Origin: Streptomyces cellostaticus
Lineage (GTDB): Bacteria; Actinomycetota; Actinomycetes; Streptomycetales; Streptomycetaceae
Assembly (NCBI RefSeq): GCF_023630175.1
Contig: NZ_JALLIN010000027.1
Location: 41,727-105,726, forward strand
Direction: 5' to 3'
DNA: 64,000 bases
In this document: positions 53,462 through 61,985 of the stretch, one piece after another
Position numbering within the stretch: the stretch's first letter is position 1
How the letters are laid out: the number at the start of each line of letters is the position of its first letter
The notes under the pieces: generated by a model
The model's database searches: none
What the model was told of the DNA's origin: nothing
The model's input: only the letters and a program-made list of their open reading frames with translations
Made by a program: the position numbers and the translations under genes

Positions 53462-55594
53462 TCAGACCCCGGCGCCCTCCACCCCGTGCGCCTCGCGCGC
53501 GCCGGGCACCGGGGCGTCGTCGTCACGCGGCAGCACGCTGGGCCACCAGGCCCGCGGGCCGATGTCGAGCACCAGCGCCGGCACCAGCAGCGAGCGGACC
53601 ACCAGGGTGTCCAGCAGGACGCCGAAGGCCACGATGAACGCGATCTGCACCAGGAAGGCCAGCGGGATCACCGTCAGGGCGGCGAACGTCGCGGCCAGCA
53701 CCACCCCGGCCGAGGTGATCACCCCGCCGGTCGTGGTCAGACCGCGCAGCACACCCTGCCGGTTGCCGTGGACGAGTGCCTCCTCCCGTACCCGGGACAT
53801 CAGGAAGATGTTGTAGTCGACGCCCAGCGCCACCAGGAACACGAACCCGTACAGCGGCACCGACGCGTCCGCCCCGCCGAAGCCGAACACGTGCTTGAAG
53901 ACGAGCGAGGAAACGCCCAGCGTCGCCGCGAAGTTGAGCGCCACGGTCGCCACCAGCAGCACCGGCACGAGCAGGGAGCGCAGCAGCAGGACGAGGATCA
54001 GCAGGATGATCCCCAGCACGACGGGCACGATGACGGTGCGGTCCCGGGCCGAGGTCTGCTGGGTGTCGTACTGCTGGGCCGTGTAGCCGCCGACCAGCGC
54101 GTCGGCTCCGGGCACGGCGTGCACCCGGGCGCGCAGCCGCTCGACGGTCCGCTTGGCGGCGTCGCTGTCCGCCGCGGCCTCCAGGGTGGCGTCGACGCGG
54201 ACCCTGCCGTCGACGACCTTCGGCGCACCGCCGCCGGGCCGGCCGGACGCCGAGACGGTGGCGGCCGACGCCACGCCGTCGGTGCCCTTCGCCGCGGCGG
54301 TCACCCGGTCGGCCCGGTCGGCGTCGGCGATGATGACGGCCGGATTGCCGGACCCGCCCGGGAAGTGCTCGCCGAGCGTCTTCTGGGCGGCGACCGACGG
54401 GGCGTCGTTCACGAAGATCTCGTCGAGCGGCACCCCCTTCGCGGAGAGCGACGGGGCGAAGGCCGCGAGCACGGCGAGGCCGAGCGCGGTCACCACCCAG
54501 ACCGCTCGGGGGCGCGCGCCCACCTTCCCGGCGACGCGGTGCCACACGCCGTGTCCCTGCGTGTCGGCGTCGGACTCCCGCGGACGGGACGGCCAGTACG
54601 CGGCACGGCCGAGCAGCGCCAGCACGGCCGGCAGGAAGGTGAGCGCGGAGAGCACGGCGCAGACGATGCCGATCGCGCCGACCGGTCCGAGCGCGCGGTT
54701 GTTGGTGAGGTCGCTGGCGAGCAGGGCCAGCAGCGCGAGTGCGACGGTGGCGGCGCTGGCGGTGATCGCACCGAACGACCTGCGCACCGCCGCCACCGCT
54801 GCCCGGGCGCGGTCCTGCCCCGTCGCCAGCTCCTCGCGGAACCGCGCGGCCAGCAGCAGCGCGTAGTCGGTGGCGGCGCCGATCACGAGGATGGAGAGGA
54901 TGCCCTGCACCTGCCCGTCCACCCGGACCACGCCGTGGTCGGCCAGCGCGTAGACGACCGCGCACGCCAGCCCGAGGGCGAACACCGCTCCGATGATGAT
55001 CACGAAGGGCAGCAGAACGCTCCGGTAGACCAGGAGCAGGATCAGCAGCACGGCGCCGAGCGCCACGGCCAGCAGCAGCCCGTCGATGCCCGCGAACGCG
55101 TCCCCCAGATCGGCCTGGCTCGCCGCCGGGCCGGCGATCCGCGCCGTCGTACCCGGCACGCTGCGCGCGGCCGTGCGCACGGAGTCCAGCACATCGGGCA
55201 ACCGGTCGCCCAGATCCGGCCGCAACTGGACGACGGCCTGCAGCGCCTTGCCGTCCTCGGAGGGCAGCGCGGGCGACGGCGTGCCGACGATCCCGGTACG
55301 CCCGGCGAGCGCGCCGAGGGCCCGGGTGGCGCCGGCGCGCCGGTCGTCCGTGATCGGCTTCCCGTCCGCCGTCCAGACGACGATCGCGGGCAGGGTCTCC
55401 GCCTCGTCGAAGGCCTCGCGGGCCTTGAGCACCTTGGTCGACTCCGCGCTCTGCGGCAGGAAGGCGGACTGGTCGTTGGTGGCGACCTCACCCAGTTTCC
55501 CGGCGTAGGGCCCGAGCGTTCCGCCCACACCGAGCCAGACGAACAGCAGGACGAGCGGCACGAGCCAACGCGCCCGGCCGGATGTCGCTCTCAT
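53462..55594 (-). CDS. MMPL/RND-type transporter
   Basis: This 710-residue membrane protein has about 12 transmembrane helices in two halves, each with a large external loop, as in MmpL/ActII-ORF3 exporters. Hallmarks are GIDGLLLAVALGAVLLILLLVYRS after loop one, QGILSILVIGAATDYALLLAARFREEL with the proton-relay-type GxxTDYxL motif near residue 245, and the second copy YGFVFLVALGVDYNIFLMSRVREEA near 595. The ATG at 55594 has GAGGAG upstream. It is divergent from a MarR regulator and likely exports a lipid, antibiotic or toxic compound sensed by it. Confidence 0.9.
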   Translation of the reverse strand: MRATSGRARWLVPLVLLFVWLGVGGTLGPYAGKLGEVATNDQSAFLPQSAESTKVLKAREAFDEAETLPAIVVWTADGKPITDDRRAGATRALGALAGRTGIVGTPSPALPSEDGKALQAVVQLRPDLGDRLPDVLDSVRTAARSVPGTTARIAGPAASQADLGDAFAGIDGLLLAVALGAVLLILLLVYRSVLLPFVIIIGAVFALGLACAVVYALADHGVVRVDGQVQGILSILVIGAATDYALLLAARFREELATGQDRARAAVAAVRRSFGAITASAATVALALLALLASDLTNNRALGPVGAIGIVCAVLSALTFLPAVLALLGRAAYWPSRPRESDADTQGHGVWHRVAGKVGARPRAVWVVTALGLAVLAAFAPSLSAKGVPLDEIFVNDAPSVAAQKTLGEHFPGGSGNPAVIIADADRADRVTAAAKGTDGVASAATVSASGRPGGGAPKVVDGRVRVDATLEAAADSDAAKRTVERLRARVHAVPGADALVGGYTAQQYDTQQTSARDRTVIVPVVLGIILLILVLLLRSLLVPVLLVATVALNFAATLGVSSLVFKHVFGFGGADASVPLYGFVFLVALGVDYNIFLMSRVREEALVHGNRQGVLRGLTTTGGVITSAGVVLAATFAALTVIPLAFLVQIAFIVAFGVLLDTLVVRSLLVPALVLDIGPRAWWPSVLPRDDDAPVPGAREAHGVEGAGV

Positions 55595-55643
55595 GCGTCT
55601 CCTCGAAATATCGGTGCGACCAAGTGAGTCAGTCGTGAAGTAT

Positions 55644-55656
55644 CTCAATGATTGAG
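55644..55656. promoter_or_regulatory. MarR operator between MMPL and marR
   Basis: CTCAATGATTGAG is a perfect 13-bp inverted repeat in an AT-rich stretch, 50 bases before the MMPL start and 19 before the marR start. It is the only palindrome in the 80-bp divergent region. Confidence 0.6.
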
Positions 55657-55674
55657 TAACCATATACTGGGGCG

Positions 55675-56190
55675 ATGCACGGGACCGAACACGCCTCGCC
55701 GTCTCTTCCGGCGGACGACCCCACGGGGTTGCAGTCCTTCGCGGTCCTGCTGCGCCGGCTCAACGCCGAGTTCAACCGCATCGCCCACGAGTTCGCCCAG
55801 ACCCAGGGTCTCCACCTCACCGACGTCCAGGCCCTCGTCGCGATCCTCGACGCCGATCCGCAGGAGGGCCCCATGACGCCCGGGCGGCTGCGCAGGCGGC
55901 TCGACCTCACCTCCGGCGCCATGACCGCCTGTCTCGACCGCCTGGAACGGGCGGGCCACATCCGGCGGGTCCGCGCGGCCGACGACCGGCGCGTCGTGCA
56001 CCTGCACTACGCGGAGGCGGCCAGAGGCGTCGCACGGGACTTCTTCCGGCCCCTGGCCCGCGGCACCGAGGCCGCTCGGCAGTGCTTCAGCCCCGAGGAA
56101 CTGGGCGTGGTCTCCCGGTTCCTGGAGGAGATGAACCGGGAACTCGCCCTCCTGCGCAGCGGCCCCGACACCCGCTCGCACCGCCGCTGA
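55675..56190 (+). CDS. MarR-family transcriptional regulator
   Basis: This 171-residue winged-helix protein has LTDVQALVAILDADPQEGPMTPGRLRRRLDLTSGAMTACLDRLERAGHIRRVRAADDRRVVHLH (about residues 45-110), where TSGAMTACLDRL is the recognition helix and ADDRRV the wing. It is divergent from an MMPL exporter with a single palindrome between, the standard layout for a ligand-responsive repressor of an efflux gene. Confidence 0.92.
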   Translation: MHGTEHASPSLPADDPTGLQSFAVLLRRLNAEFNRIAHEFAQTQGLHLTDVQALVAILDADPQEGPMTPGRLRRRLDLTSGAMTACLDRLERAGHIRRVRAADDRRVVHLHYAEAARGVARDFFRPLARGTEAARQCFSPEELGVVSRFLEEMNRELALLRSGPDTRSHRR

Positions 56191-56212
56191 ACCACGCGGA
56201 CCGCACGCCGGC

Positions 56213-56241
56213 GAGCCCCGCAGGTCTCGCCTGCGGGGCTC
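56213..56241. terminator. Hairpin after marR
   Basis: GAGCCCCGCAGG (56213-56224) pairs with CCTGCGGGGCTC (56230-56241), 12 bp perfect with a 5-base loop, 23 bases after the stop. Confidence 0.75.
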
Positions 56242-56309
56242 ACCGGCGGTCCGTGCGGCGAGGACAGGGCGGCCCGGACCGGGCGGCGCCCGTGCGCGGA
56301 CGCCCGCCA

Positions 56310-56355
56310 CGGGGGGTGTCCGCTACGGGGGCGTCCGCTACGGGGGCGTCCGCCG
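56310..56355. repeat. Three imperfect 15-bp tandem repeats
   Basis: The unit CGGGGGCGTCCGCTA occurs about three times in a row just past the end of the first SH3 gene. Each copy begins with a run of five or six G. Likely slippage; no function seen. Confidence 0.55.
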
Positions 56356-56372
56356 ACGGACGGAGCCCGGGT

Positions 56373-56780
56373 TCAGCACTGGGCGGAGGCCGGGAGCCCG
56401 GCCCGCGCGTCTCCGCGCAGATACACCGCGCTGACGTAGCCGTACCCGACGCCCCGGCCCCCGTACGCGTAGATCCAGACGTCGTTCCGGTAGCCGTTGT
56501 CCACGACCGTTTCGCCGTGGACCCAGCAGTACGCCGTGTACGTGTGGCCGAACTGCAGGGTGCTCATCCACGCGTAGCCGGTGCCCGGCCCGTAGCGCAG
56601 GTTCACCGCGGTGTAGGGCGCGATCGTGTACGCGTCGGACGCCGCGACGGAAGCGCGGCTGACGGCGGGCGCCACGGGCGTGGCCGCGGCGGCGCCGGGA
56701 GCGGCCGCCGACAGCAGCCCGGCGGCGAGCAGCGCTCCGGCCGCGGCGTTCCGGGCCCTGACCTTCGGGTGTGTGGTCAC
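56373..56780 (-). CDS. Secreted SH3-like protein, copy 1
   Basis: This roughly 135-residue secreted protein has a signal peptide (ARNAAAGALLAAGLLSAAAPGAAAA) and a bacterial SH3-like domain: APYTAVNLRYGPGTGYAWMS then GHTYTAYCWVHGETVVDNGY with NDVWIY and the C-terminus AGLPASAQC. Two cysteines could form a disulfide. The start GTG 56780 has GGAG 9 bases upstream; a TTG at 56795 is also in frame. It is a paralogue of the next gene on the same strand. Such domains bind peptidoglycan or proteins outside the cell. Confidence 0.8.
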   Translation of the reverse strand: MTTHPKVRARNAAAGALLAAGLLSAAAPGAAAATPVAPAVSRASVAASDAYTIAPYTAVNLRYGPGTGYAWMSTLQFGHTYTAYCWVHGETVVDNGYRNDVWIYAYGGRGVGYGYVSAVYLRGDARAGLPASAQC

Positions 56781-56817
56781 AGTGGGGCTCTCCAACTCGT
56801 CTCGACGTGACGGGTGA

Positions 56818-57153
56818 TCAGCACCGCGCGGACGCGGGCAGGCCGGCGTACGCGTCGCCCTCGAAGTAGACGGCGCTGCTGTACCCGTCGGCGAAGCCGA
56901 TCCAGACGTCGTTCGTGTAGCCGTTGTCGGTGACGGTCTGGCCGTGGGTCCAGCAGTAGGCCCGGTAGGAGCGGCCGGCGGTCAGGGTGGTCAGGTAGGC
57001 GCTGTGCGCGGTGGGCAGCTTGCGGACGTTGACGTTGGTGTAGGGCACGACGGTGTACGACGTCTCGGCCGGCGCCGCGACGGCGGCGGCCCCCGGGACG
57101 CCCACCGCGAGTGCGGTGGCCAGTGCGGCGACGACGGCGGTCCTGCTGCGCAT
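56818..57153 (-). CDS. Secreted SH3-like protein, copy 2
   Basis: This 111-residue secreted protein has a signal peptide ending GAAAVAAPAE and a single SH3-like domain parallel to copy 1: VPYTNVNVRKLPTAHSAYLT, SYRAYCWTHGQTVTDNGYTN, DVWIGFADGYSSAVYFEGDA, AGLPASARC. The shared TVTDNGY/TVVDNGY, NDVWI and AGLPASA-C blocks show a tandem duplication with divergence; copy 1 has an extra Gly/Tyr-rich loop (YGGRGVGYGYV). Gap between the two genes is 37 bases. Confidence 0.82.
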   Translation of the reverse strand: MRSRTAVVAALATALAVGVPGAAAVAAPAETSYTVVPYTNVNVRKLPTAHSAYLTTLTAGRSYRAYCWTHGQTVTDNGYTNDVWIGFADGYSSAVYFEGDAYAGLPASARC

Positions 57154-57611
57154 GACGGTTCCCCCTCGGATATGGCGGCGACGGCGCCGGCGGGAGCCGG
57201 TCGCCGGCACCCGTCCGGCTGGTCGGGACGATCATGCTCTGGCCGGAGCGGGGGCGGCAACGCATTCGATCCACGTCGAAAGGCCGGCCGCGGCGTGCCG
57301 ATGCTGCGGCCCGGTCGCTGCGGCCCGGCCGGTAGAGTGCGCTCCCGGTGTCCCCGAACCCGAACCCCGAGGTGGCGAGCGATGATCCGGGCCCGGCCGG
57401 GCCCGTCTCCGGGTGTCACCGCCGCGGAGATCGGGACCGAGGCGCACAGAAGGCGTCCCCGAAACCTCGCCGGGCGGCCCGCCAGGCCCTCCGGCGGTAC
57501 GGCCGCGCCGTCCCGCTCGGCGCGCTCGTCGCCCGTTCCCGGCGGACCGCGCCGGGGCATCGGCGGCGGATTCGCGGCCACCGGCCCGCGCACGGACAGA
57601 CCCGGAATCCC
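57154..57611. other. 458-bp divergent region between SH3 gene and cobK
   Basis: It contains both promoters. I looked for a cobalamin riboswitch before cobK and did not find its conserved elements. Open frames here are shadows of the GC-rich sequence. Confidence 0.4.
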
Positions 57612-58376
57612 ATGCACGTACTGATCCTCGGCGGTACGGCGGAGGCGCGACGCCTCGCCGGACTGCTCCACGGCACCCCCGGACTGAGGCTCACCAGTTC
57701 CCTGGCCGGACGGGTCGCCGGCCCCCGGCTGCCCCCGGGAGAGGTCCGGGTCGGCGGCTTCGGCGGGACGGACGGCCTGGTGGCGTGGCTCCGGGACCAC
57801 TCGGTCGACGCGGTCGTCGACGCCACCCACCCCTTCGCCGCAACGATGAGCCTCCACGCGGCGAGGGCCGCCGCCGTCACACGGGTGCCCCTGCTCGCCC
57901 TGCGCCGGCCCCGGTGGGCCCCGGCCGGAGGCGACCGGTGGCACGAGACGGGGTCACTGGAGGAGGCCGCGCGGATACTGCCCGCGCTCGGCCGCCGAAT
58001 CTTCCTCACCACCGGCCGCATGGGCCTGGCCGCGTTCGCGGACCTGGACGACCTGTGGTTCCTCGTGCGGTCCGTCGACGCGCCCGGCCGCCCGCACCCG
58101 CGGCGCATGGAGGTGCTGCTCGACCGGGGCCCCTTCACCCTGGACGGCGAGCGCGAGCTGCTGCACCGCCACCGCGTCGACGTCGTCGTGACGAAGGACA
58201 GCGGGGGAGCGGCCACCGCGCCGAAACTGGGCGCGGCCCGCGAGGCCGGGCTGCCCGTCGTCGTGATCCGCAGACCGCCGGTCCCCGAGGGCGTGCCCCT
58301 CGTGCCCGATCCGGAACGGGCGGCGGAGTGGATCCGCGGCCGCCTCGCGCGGCGCCCTCCCCGAGCCGCTGACTGA
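57612..58376 (+). CDS. cobK: Precorrin-6A reductase
   Basis: CobK reduces the precorrin-6A (or cobalt-precorrin-6A) macrocycle with NADPH in vitamin B12 synthesis. The 254-residue protein starts MHVLILGGTAEARRLAGLL (nucleotide-binding start typical of the family), has DAVVDATHPFAATMSLHAA near residue 70, FLTTGRMGLAAFADL near 135 and VTKDSGGAATAPKLGAAREAGLPVVVI near 195. It stands alone except for cobH, which converges with it. The other cobalamin genes must be elsewhere. Confidence 0.93.
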   Translation: MHVLILGGTAEARRLAGLLHGTPGLRLTSSLAGRVAGPRLPPGEVRVGGFGGTDGLVAWLRDHSVDAVVDATHPFAATMSLHAARAAAVTRVPLLALRRPRWAPAGGDRWHETGSLEEAARILPALGRRIFLTTGRMGLAAFADLDDLWFLVRSVDAPGRPHPRRMEVLLDRGPFTLDGERELLHRHRVDVVVTKDSGGAATAPKLGAAREAGLPVVVIRRPPVPEGVPLVPDPERAAEWIRGRLARRPPRAAD

Positions 58377-58460
58377 AGCCGGACACGGGCCGCACGGGTC
58401 ACCGCCCGCGCGGTCGCCGGGGGCCGGGCAGCGGGGCCGCTCCCCCGCACGGCCTCCCGC

Positions 58461-59093
58461 TCACTCCTCCTCGCTCGCGATCGCGTTGAGCGCGGCGGCG
58501 GCGATGGCGCTGCCGCCGCGGCGGCCGCGCACCACCAGGTGCTCCAGACCGGACGGATGGGCGGCCAGCGCGTCCTTGGACTCGGCGGCCCCGACGAAGC
58601 CGACCGGGACGCCGATGACGGCGGCCGGCCGGGGCGCGCCCTCCTCGATCATCTCCAGGAGCCGGAAGAGGGCGGTGGGCGCGTTGCCGACGGCGACGAC
58701 CGCGCCCTCCAGCCGGTCCCGCCACAGCTCCAGCGCGGCGGCGCTGCGTGTCGTGCCGAGCTTCGCGGCCAGCGCGGGGACCGACGGGTCGGACAGGGTG
58801 CACAGCACGTCGTTGCCGGCCGGCAGCCGCTTGCGGGTCACGCCGCTGGCCACCATCTGCACGTCGCAGAGGACGGGCGCCCCCGCCAGAAGCGCCTCGC
58901 GGGCCCGGGCCACGACCGCGGGGGTCCAGGACAGGTCGCGGACGAGGTCCACCATCCCGCAGGCGTGGATCATGCGGACCGCGACCCGGCTCACGTCGTC
59001 GGGCAGTCCCGTGAGGTCGGCCTCGGCGCGGATGGTGGCGAAGGACTGGCGGTAGATGGCCGCCCCGTCCTTCTCGTAGACGTGCGTGGTCAC
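58461..59093 (-). CDS. cobH: Precorrin-8X methylmutase
   Basis: CobH moves a methyl group from C-11 to C-12 of precorrin-8X to give hydrogenobyrinic acid (or the cobalt form, CbiC). The 210-residue protein has AVRMIHACGMVDLVRDL with the catalytic histidine near residue 43, GAPVLCDVQMVASGVTRKRL near 72, and VGNAPTALFRLLEMIEEG near 135, followed by GVPVGFVGAAESKDAL. Convergent with cobK, 84 bases apart. The pairing suggests a fragment of the B12 pathway kept together. Confidence 0.94.
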   Translation of the reverse strand: MTTHVYEKDGAAIYRQSFATIRAEADLTGLPDDVSRVAVRMIHACGMVDLVRDLSWTPAVVARAREALLAGAPVLCDVQMVASGVTRKRLPAGNDVLCTLSDPSVPALAAKLGTTRSAAALELWRDRLEGAVVAVGNAPTALFRLLEMIEEGAPRPAAVIGVPVGFVGAAESKDALAAHPSGLEHLVVRGRRGGSAIAAAALNAIASEEE

Positions 59094-59462
59094 GGTCCTC
59101 TTCTCGCTGCTCTCGGTCGTCTTACGGTCGTCTTACGGCTCACGAGGTGATCGCTGCCGGGCGGCCCGGAGCCCGGAGGGCGCGTGCCCGGTGCGGGCGG
59201 CGCGTTCCGGTCCGGGGTCGCCGGCACTCCTCACGACCCCCGTCCGGTACGCGGCCGTGTCGATGTCGGAGGAGGGGAAGCCGTCGGCACGGCGGTGAGC
59301 ATACCCGCGATGACGTCCACCTCCTCGGTCGGCCGCTGACGATTCGTGGGCTTCGGTCGCGGAGGGGGCCGGGCGGTCCCGGGTCCGCGGTCCGATCCGG
59401 CACGGAACGGCCGTCGGGACGGCACCTGATCCCGGGTCACCCTTCTTGCTGCTAGCGTGCAG
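59094..59462. other. 369-bp gap upstream of cobH and sodF
   Basis: It holds the cobH promoter and the upstream part of the sodF region. Two tandem 11-bp repeats GGTCGTCTTAC lie at 59115-59125 and 59126-59136, close to the cobH start. No gene is supported. Confidence 0.45.
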
Positions 59463-59482
59463 TTGCATACTATTGGCAATAG
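59463..59482. promoter_or_regulatory. Inverted repeat before sodF, candidate nickel (Nur) operator
   Basis: TTGC at 59463-59466 and GCAA at 59476-59479 frame an imperfect repeat, and CTATTGGCAATAG (59470-59482) is a perfect 13-bp inverted repeat around one base, in an AT-rich patch 18 bases before the sodF start. In Streptomyces coelicolor the Fur-family regulator Nur represses sodF with nickel; this site fits that position. Confidence 0.5.
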
Positions 59483-59500
59483 TGTCGGAGGACGTTGGAC

Positions 59501-60148
59501 ATGGCGCTTTACACGCTCCCGGAGCTTCCGTACGACTACTCGGCGCTCGCGCCGGTGATCAGTCCCGAGATCATCGAGCTGCACCACGACAAGCACCACG
59601 CGGCGTACGTGAGGGGTGCGAACGACACGGTCGAGCAACTCGCCGAGGCGCGGGACAAGGAGTCCTGGGGCTCGGTCAACGGCCTGGAGAAGAACCTGGC
59701 CTTCCATCTGTCGGGGCACATCCTGCACTCGATCTACTGGCGGAACATGACCGGCCCGAAGGACGGCGGCGGCCAGCCGACCGCGGCCGACGGCCTGGGC
59801 GACCTGGCCGACGCGATCACCGAGTCGTTCGGCTCCTTCGCCGGTTTCAAGGCGCAGCTCAGCAGGGCCGCGGCCACCACTCAGGGTTCGGGCTGGGGCG
59901 TCCTCGCCCATGAGCCGCTCAGTGGCCGCCTGATCGTCGAGCAGGTCTACGACCACCAGGGCAACGTCGGCCAGGGATCGACCCCCGTCCTCGTCTTCGA
60001 CGCCTGGGAGCACGCCTTCTACCTGCAGTACAAGAACCAGAAGGCCGACTTCGTCGAGGCGATGTGGGCCGTCGTCGACTGGCAGGACGTCGCCAGGCGG
60101 TACGCCGCCGCCAAGGAGCGCGGCGACAGCCTGCTGCTTCGTCCCTGA
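59501..60148 (+). CDS. sodF: Iron superoxide dismutase
   Basis: SodF converts superoxide to peroxide and oxygen in the cytoplasm. The 215-residue protein starts MALYTLPELPYDYSALAPVI and has the metal ligands in IIELHHDKHHAAYV (His near residue 27), NLAFHLSGHILHSIYW (His near 75) and VFDAWEHAFYLQYKNQK (Asp and His near 165-170). Fe and Mn enzymes cannot be separated with certainty by eye; in Streptomyces this class is the iron enzyme that alternates with nickel SodN. GGAGG lies 9 bases before the ATG. Confidence 0.93.
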   Translation: MALYTLPELPYDYSALAPVISPEIIELHHDKHHAAYVRGANDTVEQLAEARDKESWGSVNGLEKNLAFHLSGHILHSIYWRNMTGPKDGGGQPTAADGLGDLADAITESFGSFAGFKAQLSRAAATTQGSGWGVLAHEPLSGRLIVEQVYDHQGNVGQGSTPVLVFDAWEHAFYLQYKNQKADFVEAMWAVVDWQDVARRYAAAKERGDSLLLRP

Positions 60149-60578
60149 CGGGTCGGGCATTCGGACGTCCCGCGCGTGATCGTCTTCTCGTCCCTCGCCG
60201 GCGGGCCGGAGGGATCCCGCGGCCGATCCGCCCGTGGGGTCCCGGCCGCCGCGGGTTCCCGGTCAGCCGCGGGACTGGTTCGCCCCGCCGCGGTCGGGGG
60301 CGGGACCGTGGTCGGGTCCTCCTGCCCCGGACGGATCGGTCGGGTCCTCCTGCCCCGGACAGAACGAAAGCACCGCCCCAGGACGGACTCGATCGCGGCC
60401 TTCGTGGATCCCAGGGGGCCGTCCGGGGGAATTCCGGTCGACACCGCCGGGATCTCCGTGTCCGCGCGGTCCGAGGAGACCGTCAGGTCCCAGGGTGGGA
60501 GCCGTGCCGTGTTCCCGCACGACTGGAATCCAGGAGGCGCGTCACGGGGCGCCCCCGGCTGACGGGTGATGCACTCCC
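60149..60578. other. 430-bp gap with tandem repeat
   Basis: Between sodF and the DUF2254 gene there is no supported gene. The stretch holds the 23-bp direct repeat described separately and presumably the promoter of the next gene. Confidence 0.45.
60310..60360. repeat. Two direct copies of a 23-bp sequence
   Basis: GGTCGGGTCCTCCTGCCCCG plus GAC occurs at 60310-60332 and again, unchanged, at 60338-60360, five bases apart (period 28). Recent duplication or a regulatory iteron; no palindrome within it. Confidence 0.75.
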
Positions 60579-61937
60579 ATGCGAGATGCCCTGCGTACAC
60601 AACTCTGGCCGCTGCCGGCTCTGGGCGTCGTGCTCGCCGTCGCCGCGGGCGTGGGTCTGCCCCGACTGGACATGCGGATCCCGTACGAGGACCGGCCCGC
60701 GCTCGCCGAGTATCTCTTCGAGGGCGGGCCGGCGGCGGCGCGGGCGGTGCTGGAGGCGATCGCCGGCTCCCTGATCAGTGTCACGGCCCTGACCTTCTCA
60801 CTCACGGTGGTGACCCTGCAGTTGGCGAGCAGCCAGTTCTCCCCTCGTCTGCTGCGGACGTTCAACCAGGACCGCTACGTGCAGACGACCCTGGCACTCT
60901 TCCTGGCGACGTTCACCTACACGCTGACCGTGCTGCGCACCGTTCGCACCGAGGCCGCCGGACAGCGGATGTTCGTCCCGCAGATGTCGGTCACCCTGGC
61001 CTTCGTCCTCGCCCTGGCGAGCGTGTTCGCGCTCGTGGTGTTCCTGTCCCACCTGGCGAGCAAGATCCGGGTGGAGATCATGCTGCGCGACGTTCACGCC
61101 GGCGCCGACGCCACCGTCCGCAGGCTCCTGAAGGAATCCGGCTCCGACTCCGGCTCCGGTTCCGGCTCCGGCTCCGGCGCCGCGGAGCGCGCCGCGGTGC
61201 CGCGGCCCCCGTCCGGTGCACTGCCCCTGCCGGCCGGGGCCTCGGGCTTCCTGGCCGCCGTGAACGAGAAGAAGCTCTTCGCCGCCGCCGTCGAGGCGGA
61301 CGCCGTCGTCCTGATCGACCGGTGTGCCGGAAGCTCGCTGATCGCCGGCACCCCCGCCGGAGCCGTCTGGCCCCTCACCGGCGAGCCGTTCGCCCCGGAC
61401 ACACGGCACCGTCTGATCGAGCGGACGGCCGCCGCGCTCGCCACCGGGTCCGAGCGCACCCCCGAGCAGGACGTCGCCTTCGGTCTGCGCCAGCTCACCG
61501 ATGTGGCCGTCAAGGCGCTCTCGCCCGGTATCAACGACCCCACCACCGCGGTGCACGCCCTCTCCCACTCCTCCGCGCTGCTGTGCGAACTGGCGCGGCG
61601 TGACCTCTCTCCCCGGCTCCTTCGCGACGGCCACGGCCACGTTCGCGTCGTACTGCGCCGCCCCACCCTGGCGGAACTGCTCCACCTCGCGGTGGCCCAG
61701 CCGTTGCGCCACGGCGCGGCGGAGCCGGCGGTCCTGGCCCGCCTGTGCATGCTGCTGCGCGAACTGGCGTGGCACAGCACCCCCGAGCAGCGTCCCGCCG
61801 TCGTCGGCCACCTCGAGCGGGTACGTGCGGCCGTCGCCGCCCTGGAACTGCACCCCGACGACAGAGCGGACCTCGCCGACCTGGCCGACAGCGTCGACCA
61901 AGCCCTGACCGGCCACTGGCTCCCCGCCGCACCCTGA
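60579..61937 (+). CDS. DUF2254 membrane protein
   Basis: The 452-residue protein matches the DUF2254 family: four hydrophobic helices in the first 175 residues (WPLPALGVVLAVAAGVGLP, AIAGSLISVTALTFSLTVVTLQLASSQFSPRLL, TTLALFLATFTYTLTVL, VTLAFVLALASVFALVVFLS) and a soluble C-terminal domain with FGLRQLTDVAVKALSPGINDPTTA near residue 298. Function of the family is unknown; membrane stress or ion handling has been suggested. A Ser-Gly repeat linker (residues 187-200, coded by 6-bp units of GGCTCC type) separates the two halves and could vary in length by slippage. Confidence 0.85.
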   Translation: MRDALRTQLWPLPALGVVLAVAAGVGLPRLDMRIPYEDRPALAEYLFEGGPAAARAVLEAIAGSLISVTALTFSLTVVTLQLASSQFSPRLLRTFNQDRYVQTTLALFLATFTYTLTVLRTVRTEAAGQRMFVPQMSVTLAFVLALASVFALVVFLSHLASKIRVEIMLRDVHAGADATVRRLLKESGSDSGSGSGSGSGAAERAAVPRPPSGALPLPAGASGFLAAVNEKKLFAAAVEADAVVLIDRCAGSSLIAGTPAGAVWPLTGEPFAPDTRHRLIERTAAALATGSERTPEQDVAFGLRQLTDVAVKALSPGINDPTTAVHALSHSSALLCELARRDLSPRLLRDGHGHVRVVLRRPTLAELLHLAVAQPLRHGAAEPAVLARLCMLLRELAWHSTPEQRPAVVGHLERVRAAVAALELHPDDRADLADLADSVDQALTGHWLPAAP

Positions 61938-61985
61938 CGCACGGCACCGCCGGCCGGCCGCGGTCCTCGGGGCGTCGAGTCCCTG

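Noticed and set aside
57300..57611. Possible cobalamin riboswitch before cobK
   Set aside because: I could not find the conserved B12-box or the other core elements on either strand.
59133..59468. Minus-strand frame of 111 codons before sodF
   Set aside because: No ribosome site, overlaps the sodF operator, composition typical of noise.
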